Source: an uncultured Cyclobacteriaceae bacterium
GTDB lineage: Bacteria; Bacteroidota; Bacteroidia; Cytophagales; Cyclobacteriaceae
Direction of reading: 5' to 3'
NCBI GenBank assembly: GCA_943788235.1
Contig: CALSPM010000003.1
Span: 336,413-400,412, forward strand
Length of the DNA stretch: 64,000 bases
Shown here: positions 1-8,692 of the stretch, piece by piece
Numbering within the stretch: the first letter of the stretch is position 1
Layout of the letters: every line of letters starts with the position of its first letter
Translations under genes and position numbers: made by a program
Notes under the pieces: generated by a model
Databases searched by the model: none
Told to the model about the DNA's origin: nothing
The model's input: only the letters and a program-made list of their open reading frames with translations

Positions 1-1054
1 CTTCCTCATACCCAAAGGTCACGTTACTAAACTGCATATGCCCTTCTATATTCTTGATTTTTTGGGTTCGAATCGAACCATCATCCTCGGATTCCAAATT
101 CATCAATTCTTCTGTTCTATCGAGTCCAGCAAAAGCTTCGGTGAGTTGACTTCCAATATTGCTCATCTGAACGATCGGAGCAATCATGAATCCAAGATAT
201 AAAGTAAAGGATAAAAATTGACCTATAGTAAGGTCATTGTTCATGATCATGTAACCTCCTATGCCCATAATCCCTGTACTCGAGAGGCCTAGTAAAAAGG
301 TGGCTGAACTGGTGATAATGCTCGTAGTAGTAAGGCTTTTCTTTACATTTAAAAATAACTTTTCAGTCCCCTCTTCAAAAGATTTAATTTCCTGTTTTTC
401 TGCATTAAATCCTTTGATCACACGTACGCCATTCAACGTTTCTGTAAGTCGACCCGTGACCTCTGCATTGATTTTGCCTCTTTCCCGAAAAACAGGACGA
501 ATGTATCCAAAGGCCTTCAATGAGACAACTCCAAAAATCGCGACAGGAACCAGCACATAAACGGTCATCATCGGACTTATCCTAATCAATAAGGCTAAGG
601 AAATAAAGGCGGTCAATACGCCTCCAACAAGCTGAACAAGACCTGTTCCTACCAGATTTCGAACCCCTTCAACATCATTCATGATACGAGAGACTAATTC
701 GCCCGACTTTGTGTTATCAAAAAATCGGATTGGTAAATAGATTACTTTTTTTTGGACTTGAACGCGGAGTTTAGCAATCAGGTGTTGTGCTTCTACACTT
801 AATATTTTAGTTAATAAAAAGGAGGTAATGGCTTGTATGGTGATGGCTCCAATCACCCATAAAAGTAAGGTCTTTAGCATCTCTATATCTTTATTGATGA
901 TTACGTCATCCATTAAATACTGACTGGCTCCGGGTAAGACCAAACTAGCAATTCTGCTAAGGATAATTAAAAAAAGGCCTATCAGGATAGGTTTTTTTCT
1001 GGGCCAAATAATAGTTTTAAAAACGTGATTAAGGGTTACTTTTGATTTTGTCAT
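1..1054 (-). CDS. ABC exporter, permease plus start of ATPase (partial, runs off window)
   Basis: Reading the minus strand from the ATG at 1054 gives an uninterrupted frame to the window edge (about 351 codons), starting MTKSKVTLNHVFK. The first approx. 310 residues look like a six-helix exporter domain (hydrophobic runs such as LIGLFLIILSRIASLVLPG, then FFDNTKSGELVSRIMNDVEG, a typical intracellular-loop motif of the MsbA/LmrA group). The last visible part (IEGHMQFSNVTFGYEE) is the start of the nucleotide-binding domain, so Walker A lies outside the window. It is probably a lipid or drug exporter acting as a half-transporter dimer in the inner membrane. Substrate cannot be told from this part. 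Absent from the ORF track because it is incomplete. Confidence 0.9.
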   Translation of the reverse strand, partial: MTKSKVTLNHVFKTIIWPRKKPILIGLFLIILSRIASLVLPGASQYLMDDVIINKDIEMLKTLLLWVIGAITIQAITSFLLTKILSVEAQHLIAKLRVQVQKKVIYLPIRFFDNTKSGELVSRIMNDVEGVRNLVGTGLVQLVGGVLTAFISLALLIRISPMMTVYVLVPVAIFGVVSLKAFGYIRPVFRERGKINAEVTGRLTETLNGVRVIKGFNAEKQEIKSFEEGTEKLFLNVKKSLTTTSIITSSATFLLGLSSTGIMGIGGYMIMNNDLTIGQFLSFTLYLGFMIAPIVQMSNIGSQLTEAFAGLDRTEELMNLESEDDGSIRTQKIKNIEGHMQFSNVTFGYEE

Positions 1055-1246
1055 ATTTTCGAAATAATACAAAAAATGATCCAAATCTTTTTACTGACAA
1101 GATGACCGAAAGAGGATAGATTATGATTTTTTTCAAATAAAAAGATTAGTTTTTTTATATAGATGAATTTTTATCGAAATAAATAGGACCGAATGGAATG
1201 ATTGATTAAGATTTTATTGTTACCTATTTGAAGGCGTGTGTAAACC

Positions 1247-1927
1247 GTAGTCAGTAGATTAGAGATTTATAATGTTAATACAGATCGAAGAGAAGTAATT
1301 CATGAAGAGGTAGATGCGCTTTTTGAGGCACCTAATTGGAGTCAAGATGGTAAATTTTTGATATATAATCAAGTAGACAATCTTTATAAATTCGATTCAG
1401 ATAAAAAAGAAAGGAAAAAATAAATATTGGTTTTGCTCAAGACTGTAATAATGATTATAAGATATCGCCAAATGGAAAAATGTGGGCCCTTTCAAATAAT
1501 GATTCAATAAGAGGATCTAGAATTTATAATTTACCTATTGAGGGAGGACTTCCAAATCTGATTATTCGTTCAGTGGGCATCATATTTATTTCAATTCTGT
1601 CCGGACCGGAAGCATGTAGATTTGGAGAATGGACGCTGATGAATCCAATCACGAACAATTATCTAATGATGGATTTAACCATTGGTTTCCACACCCCTCA
1701 CCTGATGGTATCAAAGTTGTGTTTTTATCCTATAAGGATGCTATAGATCCCGGCAGGCATCCCCCATTTAAAAAATGATGCCTAGAATTCTAAATCTAGA
1801 TATAAAAATAATTTATAAGCTTTTTGAATTTTTTGCAGGGCAAAGAACTTTAAATGTCCCCTCGAGGTCACTCGATAGTAAGCGGTTTGCATTTGTAAGT
1901 TATGCTTTGATAGATAATAAAGAATAG
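1247..1927 (+). pseudogene. Decayed TolB-like (WD40-type) beta-propeller protein
   Basis: Three pieces in different frames read as one protein of the TolB-like periplasmic propeller family: VSRLEIYNVNTDRREVIHE..APNWSQDGKFLIYN, then FAQDCNNDYKISPNGK..SRIYNLPIEGG, then YFNSVRTGSM-stop-IWRMDADESNHEQLS..HWFPHPSPDG, then GQRTLNVPSRSLDSKRFAFVSYAL ending at 1927. Damage seen: a frameshift near 1420, a probable internal loss of one or two blades after LPNLIIRSV (near 1575), an in-frame TAG in place of a probable CAG (near 1618), and another frameshift near 1775. No intact start is visible. The 88-aa ORF at 1480 in the track is part of this remnant. Family identity is from remembered motif order; the damage is seen directly. 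Confidence 0.8.
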
Positions 1928-2283
1928 CTTTTTTTAGGCATAGGTTTAGTATAATTAGAAAGCGTCAAAAAAAACGCCAATAGGTACTTGATCTGATGTT
2001 TTATTGAAGTGTATTTTTTGATCTGAAAAAATCTGAAGAACGCTTGTGAGAGCGGCTCATGGACGAGATGATGCATTTCATTTTCTAAAAGAGGCACAGT
2101 ATGGTTATACGGATGTCTTTCAGGAGGGGTCTTTAAGAGCTTAGGCGGCCATGACTGTGAATAAACAACACGCCTTTGATTCAATTATAAATTTAAGCAT
2201 ATCGATGAGATGGCTCACCATCCGATTGCTTTAAGTATCATTGCGATCATAATACTTCTTTTATATCACCAAGAACTCATCAA
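1928..2283. other. Gap without a recognisable gene
   Basis: Between the propeller remnant and the glycosyltransferase no open frame looks like protein. A stretch around 2085-2150 reads KRGTVWLYGCLSGGVFKSLGG in one plus frame, which faintly recalls a zinc-type alcohol or quinone dehydrogenase, but the frame is short and stops on both sides. The opposite-strand 94-aa ORF in the track has no family character and overlaps the remnant. I regard the stretch as non-coding, possibly decayed sequence. Confidence 0.5.
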
Positions 2284-3297
2284 ATGGATTCAAAACCGCT
2301 CATCTCAATTATAATGGCAGTAAAGGATACCGGTCCTTATTTGTGCGAATGTCTCGATTCCATCCGTAGGCAGACCTACGAAAATTGGGAACTTATAGCG
2401 GTCAATGACCATTCCTCTGATGATTCATGGGAACGATTAAATGATTATGCGCAGCAAGATGGTAGGATTCGAATTTTTCAAAGCAAGGGTCATAGACTTA
2501 ATCCGGCCTTAAAAGAAGGATATCAACATTGTCGGGGGACTTTAATCAATCGAATGGATTCTGATGATCGCATGCCACCAGATAAATTGGAAGCTATGTT
2601 TGATGTTTGGGCAGTACATGGGAAAGGCGTGGTTGTCGCCGGGGGAGTGCAGCATTTTGTTGAAAAAGGAACCGTAGGGCCTGGATTTCAACGATACGAC
2701 CAATGGCTGAATCAAGTAGCAAAAACGAGTACGCATTACCAAGAGATTTATAAAGAATGTGTAATTCCTTCCCATTGTTGGTTGATTCACAAAGAAGATT
2801 TTAGTGCTGTGGGCGCTTTTGATCCCGACGTTTATCCGGAAGATTATGATTTATGCTTTAGATTTTATCGTAAGGGCTATAAAATCATAGGGATGGATAA
2901 AATACTTCATTTTTGGAGGGATCGAGAAGATCGCATTTCTCGGACTTGGACAGTATATAAAGACAATAGATATTTTAAGTTAAAATTGAAATATTTTTTT
3001 GAATTGGATAGAGATTCATCACGACCCTTGGTGGTATGGGGTGCGGGACGTAATGGAAAAGACTTTATAAAGGTCTTAACGAAATATGAGCAAGAGATTC
3101 ATTGGGTATGTGATAATAAGCGTAAAATAGGGAAAGAGGTGTTGGGCCACCAAATTTACCATTTTTCATCGATTAAAGGTTTGGACAGACCCCAGATTAT
3201 GGTGGTCATTGCTGTACCTTCGGCTAAGTCAGAAATTGAAAATCACTTCACTCGATGGGATAAAAAACCTGCAGAGGATTTTTGGTTTTTTGCTTAA
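2284..3297 (+). CDS. Family 2 glycosyltransferase with a C-terminal nucleotide-binding-like extension
   Basis: Residues 1 to about 215 form a GT-A domain: [23 protein letters not shown] at the N-terminus, NDHSSDDSW, the metal-binding stretch NRMDSDDRM (DxD), and [17 protein letters not shown] near residue 190, as in GT2 transferases that add sugars to lipids or polysaccharide. Residues from about 245 carry a second module with [14 protein letters not shown], a glycine-rich Rossmann-like motif, followed by [14 protein letters not shown]. The acceptor and donor are unknown. No membrane segment is evident, so it probably acts at the cytoplasmic face. Its stop shares TTAA with accC, which is convergent. 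No glycan cluster surrounds it. Confidence 0.88.
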   Translation: MDSKPLISIIMAVKDTGPYLCECLDSIRRQTYENWELIAVNDHSSDDSWERLNDYAQQDGRIRIFQSKGHRLNPALKEGYQHCRGTLINRMDSDDRMPPDKLEAMFDVWAVHGKGVVVAGGVQHFVEKGTVGPGFQRYDQWLNQVAKTSTHYQEIYKECVIPSHCWLIHKEDFSAVGAFDPDVYPEDYDLCFRFYRKGYKIIGMDKILHFWRDREDRISRTWTVYKDNRYFKLKLKYFFELDRDSSRPLVVWGAGRNGKDFIKVLTKYEQEIHWVCDNKRKIGKEVLGHQIYHFSSIKGLDRPQIMVVIAVPSAKSEIENHFTRWDKKPAEDFWFFA

Positions 3298-4637
3298 ATT
3301 GATTCGAAATTAAAGGTTTCTAAAAAGGCAGTAGTGAAATTTCCTGACTTGAATTGTTCGTCGTCCATCAGTTTCAAATGGAAGGGAATGGTCGTTTCAA
3401 CACCTTCTATAACCATTTCTTCAAGGGCTCTTTTCATTTTTATCAATGCTTCCTCTCGAGTTTGTGCCGTTACGATGAGTTTGGCAATCATGGAATCATA
3501 GTGAGGGGGTATGGTGTATCCGGCATAAACATGACTGTCTACCCGTACCCCATGTCCTCCTGGGAAATGTAAATTGGTTATTTTACCTGGATTAGGTCTG
3601 AAGTTTTTTCGTGGATCTTCCGCATTGATACGACATTCAATTGAATGCATTTGAGGGAAATAATTTTCTCCTGAAATGTGAATGCCGGCAGCTACTTTTA
3701 TTTGCTCTTTGATCAAATCATAATCTGTGACTTCTTCTGTAATAGGATGTTCTACTTGTATCCGGGTATTCATTTCCATGAAATAAAATTTTCCATACTT
3801 ATCAACCAGAAATTCTACCGTACCGGCTCCCTCATACTTGATGGCTTCAGCTCCTTTAATGGCCGCTTTTCCCATATCTCCTCGAAGTTTCTTGGTAATG
3901 ATAGGAGAGGGAGTTTCTTCTACGAGTTTTTGATGCCTTCTTTGAATGGAGCAATCTCGTTCGGATAGGTGGCAGGCCCTACCGGTGGAATCTCCTATGA
4001 TTTGAATTTCAATATGCCTCGGTTCTTCTATGAATTTTTCAAGATAAAGGGCATCATTTCCAAAAGCGGCACTGGACTCTTGCTGCGCACTGTCCCAAGC
4101 ATTTTGAAACTCTTGCTCTTTCTTAACCAACCGCATGCCACGTCCACCACCACCTGCTGTGGCTTTGAGCATGATGGGATATCCAATATCCTTGGCAATA
4201 AGTTTACCCTTTTTTACTGAATCAATGATCCCCACTGATCCAGGAATCGTAGGCACACCTGCGCGTTTCATGGTGTCTTTGGCAGTCGCCTTATCCCCCA
4301 TATTATTAATCATATCAGCACTTGCTCCAATGAACTTGATCCTGTACTCTTGACAAACTCTAGAAAATTCAGCATTTTCGGCTAAAAACCCATAGCCGGG
4401 ATGTATAGCATCCGTATTGGTGATTTCAGCTGCTGAAATAATATTTGGAATGTTAAGATAGGAGTCTTTGCTAGGGGCAGCACCGATGCACACAGCTTCA
4501 TCCGCAAATCGTACATGTAGGCTTTCTTTATCTGCGATAGAATAGACGGCTACGGTCTTTATACCCATTTCCTTACAAGTTCGAATGATTCGAAGTGCAA
4601 TTTCTCCTCGATTTGCAATAAGAATTTTATGAAACAC
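3294..4637 (-). CDS. accC: Acetyl-CoA carboxylase, biotin carboxylase subunit
   Basis: This subunit carboxylates biotin on the carrier protein using ATP and bicarbonate, the first half-reaction of malonyl-CoA formation. At 447 aa it has the usual length. Seen: N-terminal [18 protein letters not shown], the ATP-grasp glycine loop [14 protein letters not shown] near residue 160-173, catalytic [16 protein letters not shown] near 290, and the C-terminal biotin-carboxylase domain. It lies 11 bp downstream of accB in the same operon, the classical pairing. Its stop overlaps that of the convergent glycosyltransferase, so no terminator separates them. Confidence 0.97.
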   Translation of the reverse strand: MFHKILIANRGEIALRIIRTCKEMGIKTVAVYSIADKESLHVRFADEAVCIGAAPSKDSYLNIPNIISAAEITNTDAIHPGYGFLAENAEFSRVCQEYRIKFIGASADMINNMGDKATAKDTMKRAGVPTIPGSVGIIDSVKKGKLIAKDIGYPIMLKATAGGGGRGMRLVKKEQEFQNAWDSAQQESSAAFGNDALYLEKFIEEPRHIEIQIIGDSTGRACHLSERDCSIQRRHQKLVEETPSPIITKKLRGDMGKAAIKGAEAIKYEGAGTVEFLVDKYGKFYFMEMNTRIQVEHPITEEVTDYDLIKEQIKVAAGIHISGENYFPQMHSIECRINAEDPRKNFRPNPGKITNLHFPGGHGVRVDSHVYAGYTIPPHYDSMIAKLIVTAQTREEALIKMKRALEEMVIEGVETTIPFHLKLMDDEQFKSGNFTTAFLETFNFESI

Positions 4638-4648
4638 AGCTTATTTAT

Positions 4649-5119
4649 TTAAGAAGGATCAATTAAAAATAGAGGTTGGTCATATTCCACAGGATTTGCG
4701 TTTTCTGCCAATATTTTTACTACTGTACCGGAAACTTCCGATTCTATCTCGTTGAAAAGCTTCATAGCTTCTACCACACATACTGTATCTCCGGGCTTAA
4801 TGACATCTCCCACTTTTAGAAATTCTGGAGATTCGGGATTTGGTGCCATGTAGATGGTTCCAATCATGGGTGATTTGATGGTGATGTATTTTTGATCTTC
4901 TACCTCTTTGGGCATTGGAGTCAAACCATCGCTCGTGAGTTCAGGAGCTTGTTGGGGTGCAATCTGAGGTAAGGATGGAGCAGGTGAGAAATGGGGTTGT
5001 GAAACGACGTCAGAAGACCGTTTAATTTTGACTTTGAATGTTTCGGTTTCAATGTTTACCTCGTCGAGGCCGGTACTTTTTATATAGTCGATAAGATCGC
5101 GGATTTCTTTTACTTTCAT
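4649..5119 (-). CDS. accB: Biotin carboxyl carrier protein of acetyl-CoA carboxylase
   Basis: At 156 aa this is a normal-length BCCP. The N-terminus MKVKEIRDLIDYIKSTG is typical. A Pro/Ala/Gln-rich linker spans about residues 38-70. The C-terminal biotinyl domain holds VVEAMKLFNE, where Lys120 is the expected biotinylation site. The carrier moves carboxybiotin between AccC and the carboxyltransferase. It sits between efp and accC (57 and 11 bp gaps), part of a co-directional fatty-acid and translation block. AccA and AccD are not in this window. Confidence 0.96.
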   Translation of the reverse strand: MKVKEIRDLIDYIKSTGLDEVNIETETFKVKIKRSSDVVSQPHFSPAPSLPQIAPQQAPELTSDGLTPMPKEVEDQKYITIKSPMIGTIYMAPNPESPEFLKVGDVIKPGDTVCVVEAMKLFNEIESEVSGTVVKILAENANPVEYDQPLFLIDPS

Positions 5120-5176
5120 CTTTATTTCTGGTCTCTTATTAAATAATTTTTTATTTTCAGGCTAAATCTAGGACAA

Positions 5177-5740
5177 TTATTTGACTCTTTCGGAGTAGGA
5201 TCCATTTTTTGTATCCACCTTAATGATTTCATCTTGATTGATAAATAAGGGAACCTGGATGATCGCACCCGTTTCCAATTCCGCTTGTTTAGTTGCATTC
5301 GTGGCCGTATCTCCTTTCAAACCAGGTTCGGTATAAACAATTTTTAAATTCACGTATTGGGGAACTTCAGCCCCTAAAATTTTTTCTTGTTCAGTGTGTA
5401 CGAGTACCTCAACTTCTTCTCCATCTTTAAGGAATTGTGGTGCATTGATTAATTTAAAATCAATCGGGATTTGTTCATAGGTCTCTGTGTGCATGAAGTG
5501 ATAACCTACGTCATCTTTGTACAGGTATTGGTACTTATGACGTTCTACCCGCGCTGTTGTAATTTTATGACCTGCAGAAAAGGTGTTGTCAATGACGCGA
5601 CCGGTGGACAAGCTTTTTAATTTTGTTCTTACAAAAGCAGGTCCCTTACCAGGTTTGACATGTTGAAATTCAACAATTGAAAACAAATCATGATTATATT
5701 CAATGACTAACCCATTTTTAATATCAGCAGTAGTTGCCAT
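5177..5740 (-). CDS. efp: Elongation factor P
   Basis: EF-P relieves ribosome stalling at polyproline stretches. The protein is 187 aa, the family length, starting MATTADIKNGLVIEYNHDLF. The tip loop of domain I reads KPGKGPAFVRTK with Lys32 at the position modified in many bacteria. Domains II and III follow (LKDGEEVEVLVHTEQEKILGAEVP, then a conserved C-terminus with VDTKNGSYSERVK). No EF-P modification gene (epmA, ymfI or earP type) is seen nearby, so whether Lys32 is modified cannot be told. It lies 7 bp downstream of fabH. Confidence 0.97.
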   Translation of the reverse strand: MATTADIKNGLVIEYNHDLFSIVEFQHVKPGKGPAFVRTKLKSLSTGRVIDNTFSAGHKITTARVERHKYQYLYKDDVGYHFMHTETYEQIPIDFKLINAPQFLKDGEEVEVLVHTEQEKILGAEVPQYVNLKIVYTEPGLKGDTATNATKQAELETGAIIQVPLFINQDEIIKVDTKNGSYSERVK

Positions 5741-5747
5741 AATATCC

Positions 5748-6749
5748 TTAATTTTCGGGGCTGTAAGCCCATTTTAAATAAATAGAGGCCCAAGTAAACC
5801 CTCCTCCAAAAGCAGCTAAAATTAAATTGTCTCCTTTTTTAAGTTGTGCTTCATAGTCCCATAAACAAAGGGGAATAGTACCTCCTGTCGTATTGCCGTA
5901 CCTAGAAATGTTCATCATGACTTTATCATCTGGAACCTGCATAAGTTTGGCTGTGGCATCGATGATTCTTTTATTGGCTTGATGGGGAACTAACCAAGCA
6001 ATATCTGAGCCCTTTAAATCATTTCTATCCATGATTTCTTTGGCGACCCCCGCCATTTTAGTCACGGCAAATTTAAAAACGGCAGATCCTTCTTGATAGA
6101 CATAATGCTCATGGTTTTGGACGGTGCCGAGACTAGCTGGATAGCGGCTTCCTCCCGCCTTGATATTTAGATATTGCTCTCCAGAACCATCAGATTTTAA
6201 AATAGCATCTTGGATACCTAAATCCTCATGATTGGATTCGAGCAGGGCAGCCCCAGCTCCATCTCCAAAGATGATGCAAGTGGTGCGGTCTTTGTAATCT
6301 AAAATAGATGACATCTTATCGGCACCAATGACAATTATTTTTTTATGCGAACCCGATTCAATAAATTTAGCACCTGTACTCAGGGCGAATAAAAAGCCAG
6401 AACAGGCCGCAGCAAGGTCAAAACCGAAGGCATTTTTCGCTCCTACCTTCTGAGCGATGAGATTAGAAGTAGCAGGGAACGTCAAATCGGGCGTAATCGT
6501 GGCACAAATGATCGCGTCAATTTCCTCAGGGGCTGTCTTGGTTTTTTGGAGAAGCCCTTTGACAGCTTCTACGGCCATAATGGAGACGCCTTTGCCGGAA
6601 CCCTTCAGGATTCGCCTTTCTTTGATTCCTGTTCTGCTTACGATCCATTCATCGTTAGTATCCACCATTGTCGCCAATTCATCATTGGTCAGCACATAGT
6701 CGGGGACATAACCGTTGATACCGGTGATAGCAGCCGTGATTTTTGACAT
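5748..6749 (-). CDS. fabH: Beta-ketoacyl-ACP synthase III
   Basis: FabH condenses an acyl-CoA primer with malonyl-ACP to start fatty-acid synthesis. The full 333-aa thiolase-fold protein is present. The catalytic triad is visible: Cys116 in AAACSGF, His in VPHQANKR near residue 255, and Asn in SRYGNTTGG near 285. The N-terminal pattern TNDEWIVSRTGIKERR is family-typical. The gene lies between rpmF (60 bp upstream) and efp in the same operon as accB and accC, the widespread rpmF-fabH linkage. In this phylum such enzymes often use branched primers, but the sequence does not show the preference. Confidence 0.96.
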   Translation of the reverse strand: MSKITAAITGINGYVPDYVLTNDELATMVDTNDEWIVSRTGIKERRILKGSGKGVSIMAVEAVKGLLQKTKTAPEEIDAIICATITPDLTFPATSNLIAQKVGAKNAFGFDLAAACSGFLFALSTGAKFIESGSHKKIIVIGADKMSSILDYKDRTTCIIFGDGAGAALLESNHEDLGIQDAILKSDGSGEQYLNIKAGGSRYPASLGTVQNHEHYVYQEGSAVFKFAVTKMAGVAKEIMDRNDLKGSDIAWLVPHQANKRIIDATAKLMQVPDDKVMMNISRYGNTTGGTIPLCLWDYEAQLKKGDNLILAAFGGGFTWASIYLKWAYSPEN

Positions 6750-6809
6750 ATATCGTATGATCTGCTAATTGAATCAAAATGGATGATTCGAAGCTAGACC
6801 GCTCAATCT

Positions 6810-7001
6810 CTAAGCTAAAACTTCTTTTTCAATAACTACCTTTCCTTTGTAATAAAGTTTACCCTCATGCCAAAAGGCACGATGGGGCAAATGGGCTTCT
6901 CCCGTGGTTGGACAGATAATGTAATTTTTTGGAGAAGCTTTTATATGGGTTCTTCTCTTGTCTCTTCTTGTTTTCGAAATTTTTCGTTTTGGATGCGCCA
7001 T
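6810..7001 (-). CDS. rpmF: 50S ribosomal protein L32
   Basis: This 63-aa basic protein starts [17 protein letters not shown], the standard L32 N-terminus, followed by [13 protein letters not shown]. Only one cysteine (ICPTTGE) remains, so this is the zinc-free form of L32 rather than the four-cysteine ribbon. It is 18 bp downstream of the YceD/DUF177 gene and upstream of fabH, an arrangement widely conserved in bacteria. It should follow the promoter at 7571-7603. Confidence 0.97.
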   Translation of the reverse strand: MAHPKRKISKTRRDKRRTHIKASPKNYIICPTTGEAHLPHRAFWHEGKLYYKGKVVIEKEVLA

Positions 7002-7019
7002 GGTGTATTAATTATTAGA

Positions 7020-7547
7020 TTATAACTTTATTTTTTTCAGTACTTCCCATCTTGGATCAATCTTATTTTCCTGCTCTTGATCATTTAAGGAAGAGTTTTC
7101 GTCTTTATAAACTAAATCAGCTCTTTCTTGGCCTCTTAGATTAGGGTGTACTTTTTTCATTGGGATCTCTAGCGATACAAAGTCATAGATGTAGCCAGAA
7201 ACATTCAATATTTGCATCCCAACGTCTATAGTGCTTATTTCATCGCTTAATTCTTCACTGGTCAAACCAAACTTTACGATATGCTTCTTTTGACAATTTA
7301 AGGATTCTCGATAACTTTCCGTAGAGACATCGCAGATCAACAAAACATCAACTTCAATAGTGAAATTTAAGACCATCATGGACTCAGATTTATCCATAAC
7401 CAACGAGACTTTACCATAACCTTCTTCCACCAAATTATTTTCGAAAGTTTTGAAAAAATCGGGTACCAATTCAATTTGAAAATGGTGTGTGCCATTCTCA
7501 AGTTGCACCAAATTAATCTCAAAAGACTTTATAACTTTAGTTTTCAC
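7020..7547 (-). CDS. YceD-family (DUF177) protein
   Basis: The 175-aa protein carries the C-terminal signature of the family: SLEIPMKKVHPNL near residue 125 (the L-P-hydrophobic element) and IDPRWEVLKKIKL at the very end. Members are almost always upstream of rpmF, as here, and in other organisms have been tied to 23S rRNA accumulation or ribosome assembly; its precise reaction is unknown. It is the first gene behind the strong promoter at 7571-7603, with a leader of about 16 nt, so it heads the rpmF-fabH-efp-accBC operon. Confidence 0.88.
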   Translation of the reverse strand: MKTKVIKSFEINLVQLENGTHHFQIELVPDFFKTFENNLVEEGYGKVSLVMDKSESMMVLNFTIEVDVLLICDVSTESYRESLNCQKKHIVKFGLTSEELSDEISTIDVGMQILNVSGYIYDFVSLEIPMKKVHPNLRGQERADLVYKDENSSLNDQEQENKIDPRWEVLKKIKL

Positions 7548-7570
7548 CTAGTTTAAATTTAAAAGAACCG

Positions 7571-7603
7571 CAAATTTATGTAGAATGCCCCGATAATCCC
7601 AAA
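7571..7603 (-). promoter_or_regulatory. Bacteroidota-type promoter for the DUF177-rpmF-fabH-efp-accBC operon
   Basis: On the minus strand TTTG (7600-7603) is followed after exactly 21 nt by TAAATTTG (7571-7578), matching the phylum's -33/-7 consensus TTTG-N19-21-TAnnTTTG. Transcription would start near 7563, about 16 nt before the DUF177 ATG at 7547. It is the best promoter match I found in the window. Confidence 0.75.
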
Positions 7604-7626
7604 GAATTCCTCATTAGAAATAAGAA

Positions 7627-8646
7627 TCAATGATCTTTATTTTGAGCCAACGTACCTGCCAGTAACAATGCATTACTCATAGAACTAGGGTTAGCGCTGT
7701 TTTTACCAGCCAAATCAAAAGCGGTACCATGGGCAGGTGAAGTCCTGACTGCGGGGAGTCCAGCTGTGAAATTCACACCTGAACCCCTTGATAATAATTT
7801 AAATGGAATCAAACCTTGATCATGATACATCGCTAAAATACCGTCAAATTTTAAATATTCATTACTTCCAAAAAAACCATCAGCAGGGAAAGGTCCTTTG
7901 ACAGCGTATCCATTAAAATTAAATTGGTCAATGACCTTATTGATTGTATTTTGTTCTTCGTCACCCAACAAGCCATTTTCGCCTGCATGAGGATTTAAGC
8001 CCGTTAAGGCTACTTTTGGAGATTTAATGCCAAAATCAGTCTGTAAGGAATTGATGAGAATTTGCAGCTTTTCTGAGATGAGTGTTATAGTAAGGCTTTC
8101 TGCTATCTGTGTAATGGGGATATGACCGGTAACAACAGCCACTCGCAGCCCATCCTTTACCATCAACATCAGATTTTCATTGACTTCAAACGCTGCTGCA
8201 AGGTATTCGGTGTGACCTGGAAACGAAAAACCTTGTTCATTGAGCAATTCTTTGCTTAAAGGTGCGGTAACCAAACCATTGATGGACCCATTTTTTAAAT
8301 CAGCAATAGCTGATTCGAGGGATTTTTTGGCATATTTACCTCCAGTAGCGTTGGGTCTACCTGGCGTGATGATGACGGATTCTTCCCAAACCGATATTAC
8401 GTTTATTTTTAGAGGTACAGCTTGTTGAGGTTTTGAGATGAAATGAAAATTCAAATGAGACTTTTTAAGTAACTTTAGGTAAAAATTAAGCACCTCCATC
8501 GAAGCATAAATGACAGGGGTCAGTTTAGAAAAAAGAGATGTATTTTCTAAACTTTTTAGTGTGACTTCGATACCGATTCCGTTGAGATCTCCAATACTTA
8601 TTCCGATGATTGGTATAGATTTGTGATCGAAGTTGTTAGGGCCCAT
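7627..8646 (-). CDS. pdxA: 4-hydroxythreonine-4-phosphate dehydrogenase
   Basis: PdxA oxidises 4-phosphohydroxy-L-threonine in the DXP-dependent route to pyridoxal phosphate. The protein is 339 aa, near the usual 330. Seen: GISIGDLNGIGIEVTLKSL at residues 15-33, substrate and metal motifs FPGHTEYLA and LAMYHDQGLIPFK, and the C-terminal VRTSPAHGTAFDLAGK. Metal-binding histidines occur in all three places. It is upstream of DUF177 by 80 bp but that gap holds its own promoter. PdxJ, its partner, is not in this window. A TAATTTTG box on the minus strand at 8666-8673 could be its -7 element. Confidence 0.95.
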   Translation of the reverse strand: MGPNNFDHKSIPIIGISIGDLNGIGIEVTLKSLENTSLFSKLTPVIYASMEVLNFYLKLLKKSHLNFHFISKPQQAVPLKINVISVWEESVIITPGRPNATGGKYAKKSLESAIADLKNGSINGLVTAPLSKELLNEQGFSFPGHTEYLAAAFEVNENLMLMVKDGLRVAVVTGHIPITQIAESLTITLISEKLQILINSLQTDFGIKSPKVALTGLNPHAGENGLLGDEEQNTINKVIDQFNFNGYAVKGPFPADGFFGSNEYLKFDGILAMYHDQGLIPFKLLSRGSGVNFTAGLPAVRTSPAHGTAFDLAGKNSANPSSMSNALLLAGTLAQNKDH

Positions 8647-8692
8647 GAAATTTGTTTAAAGATTACAAAATTACATTTTTTTAGCGATTACC

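Noticed and set aside
261-560. 99-aa plus-strand ORF in the track
   Set aside because: Lies antisense inside the ABC exporter's well-supported frame and has no protein family character.
2085-2150. KRGTVWLYGCLSGG in one plus frame, possibly a zinc-type dehydrogenase remnant
   Set aside because: Too short and bounded by stops; the likeness is only a few residues.
1900-2184. 94-aa minus-strand ORF
   Set aside because: No family character, low-quality composition, overlaps the decayed propeller gene; probably spurious.
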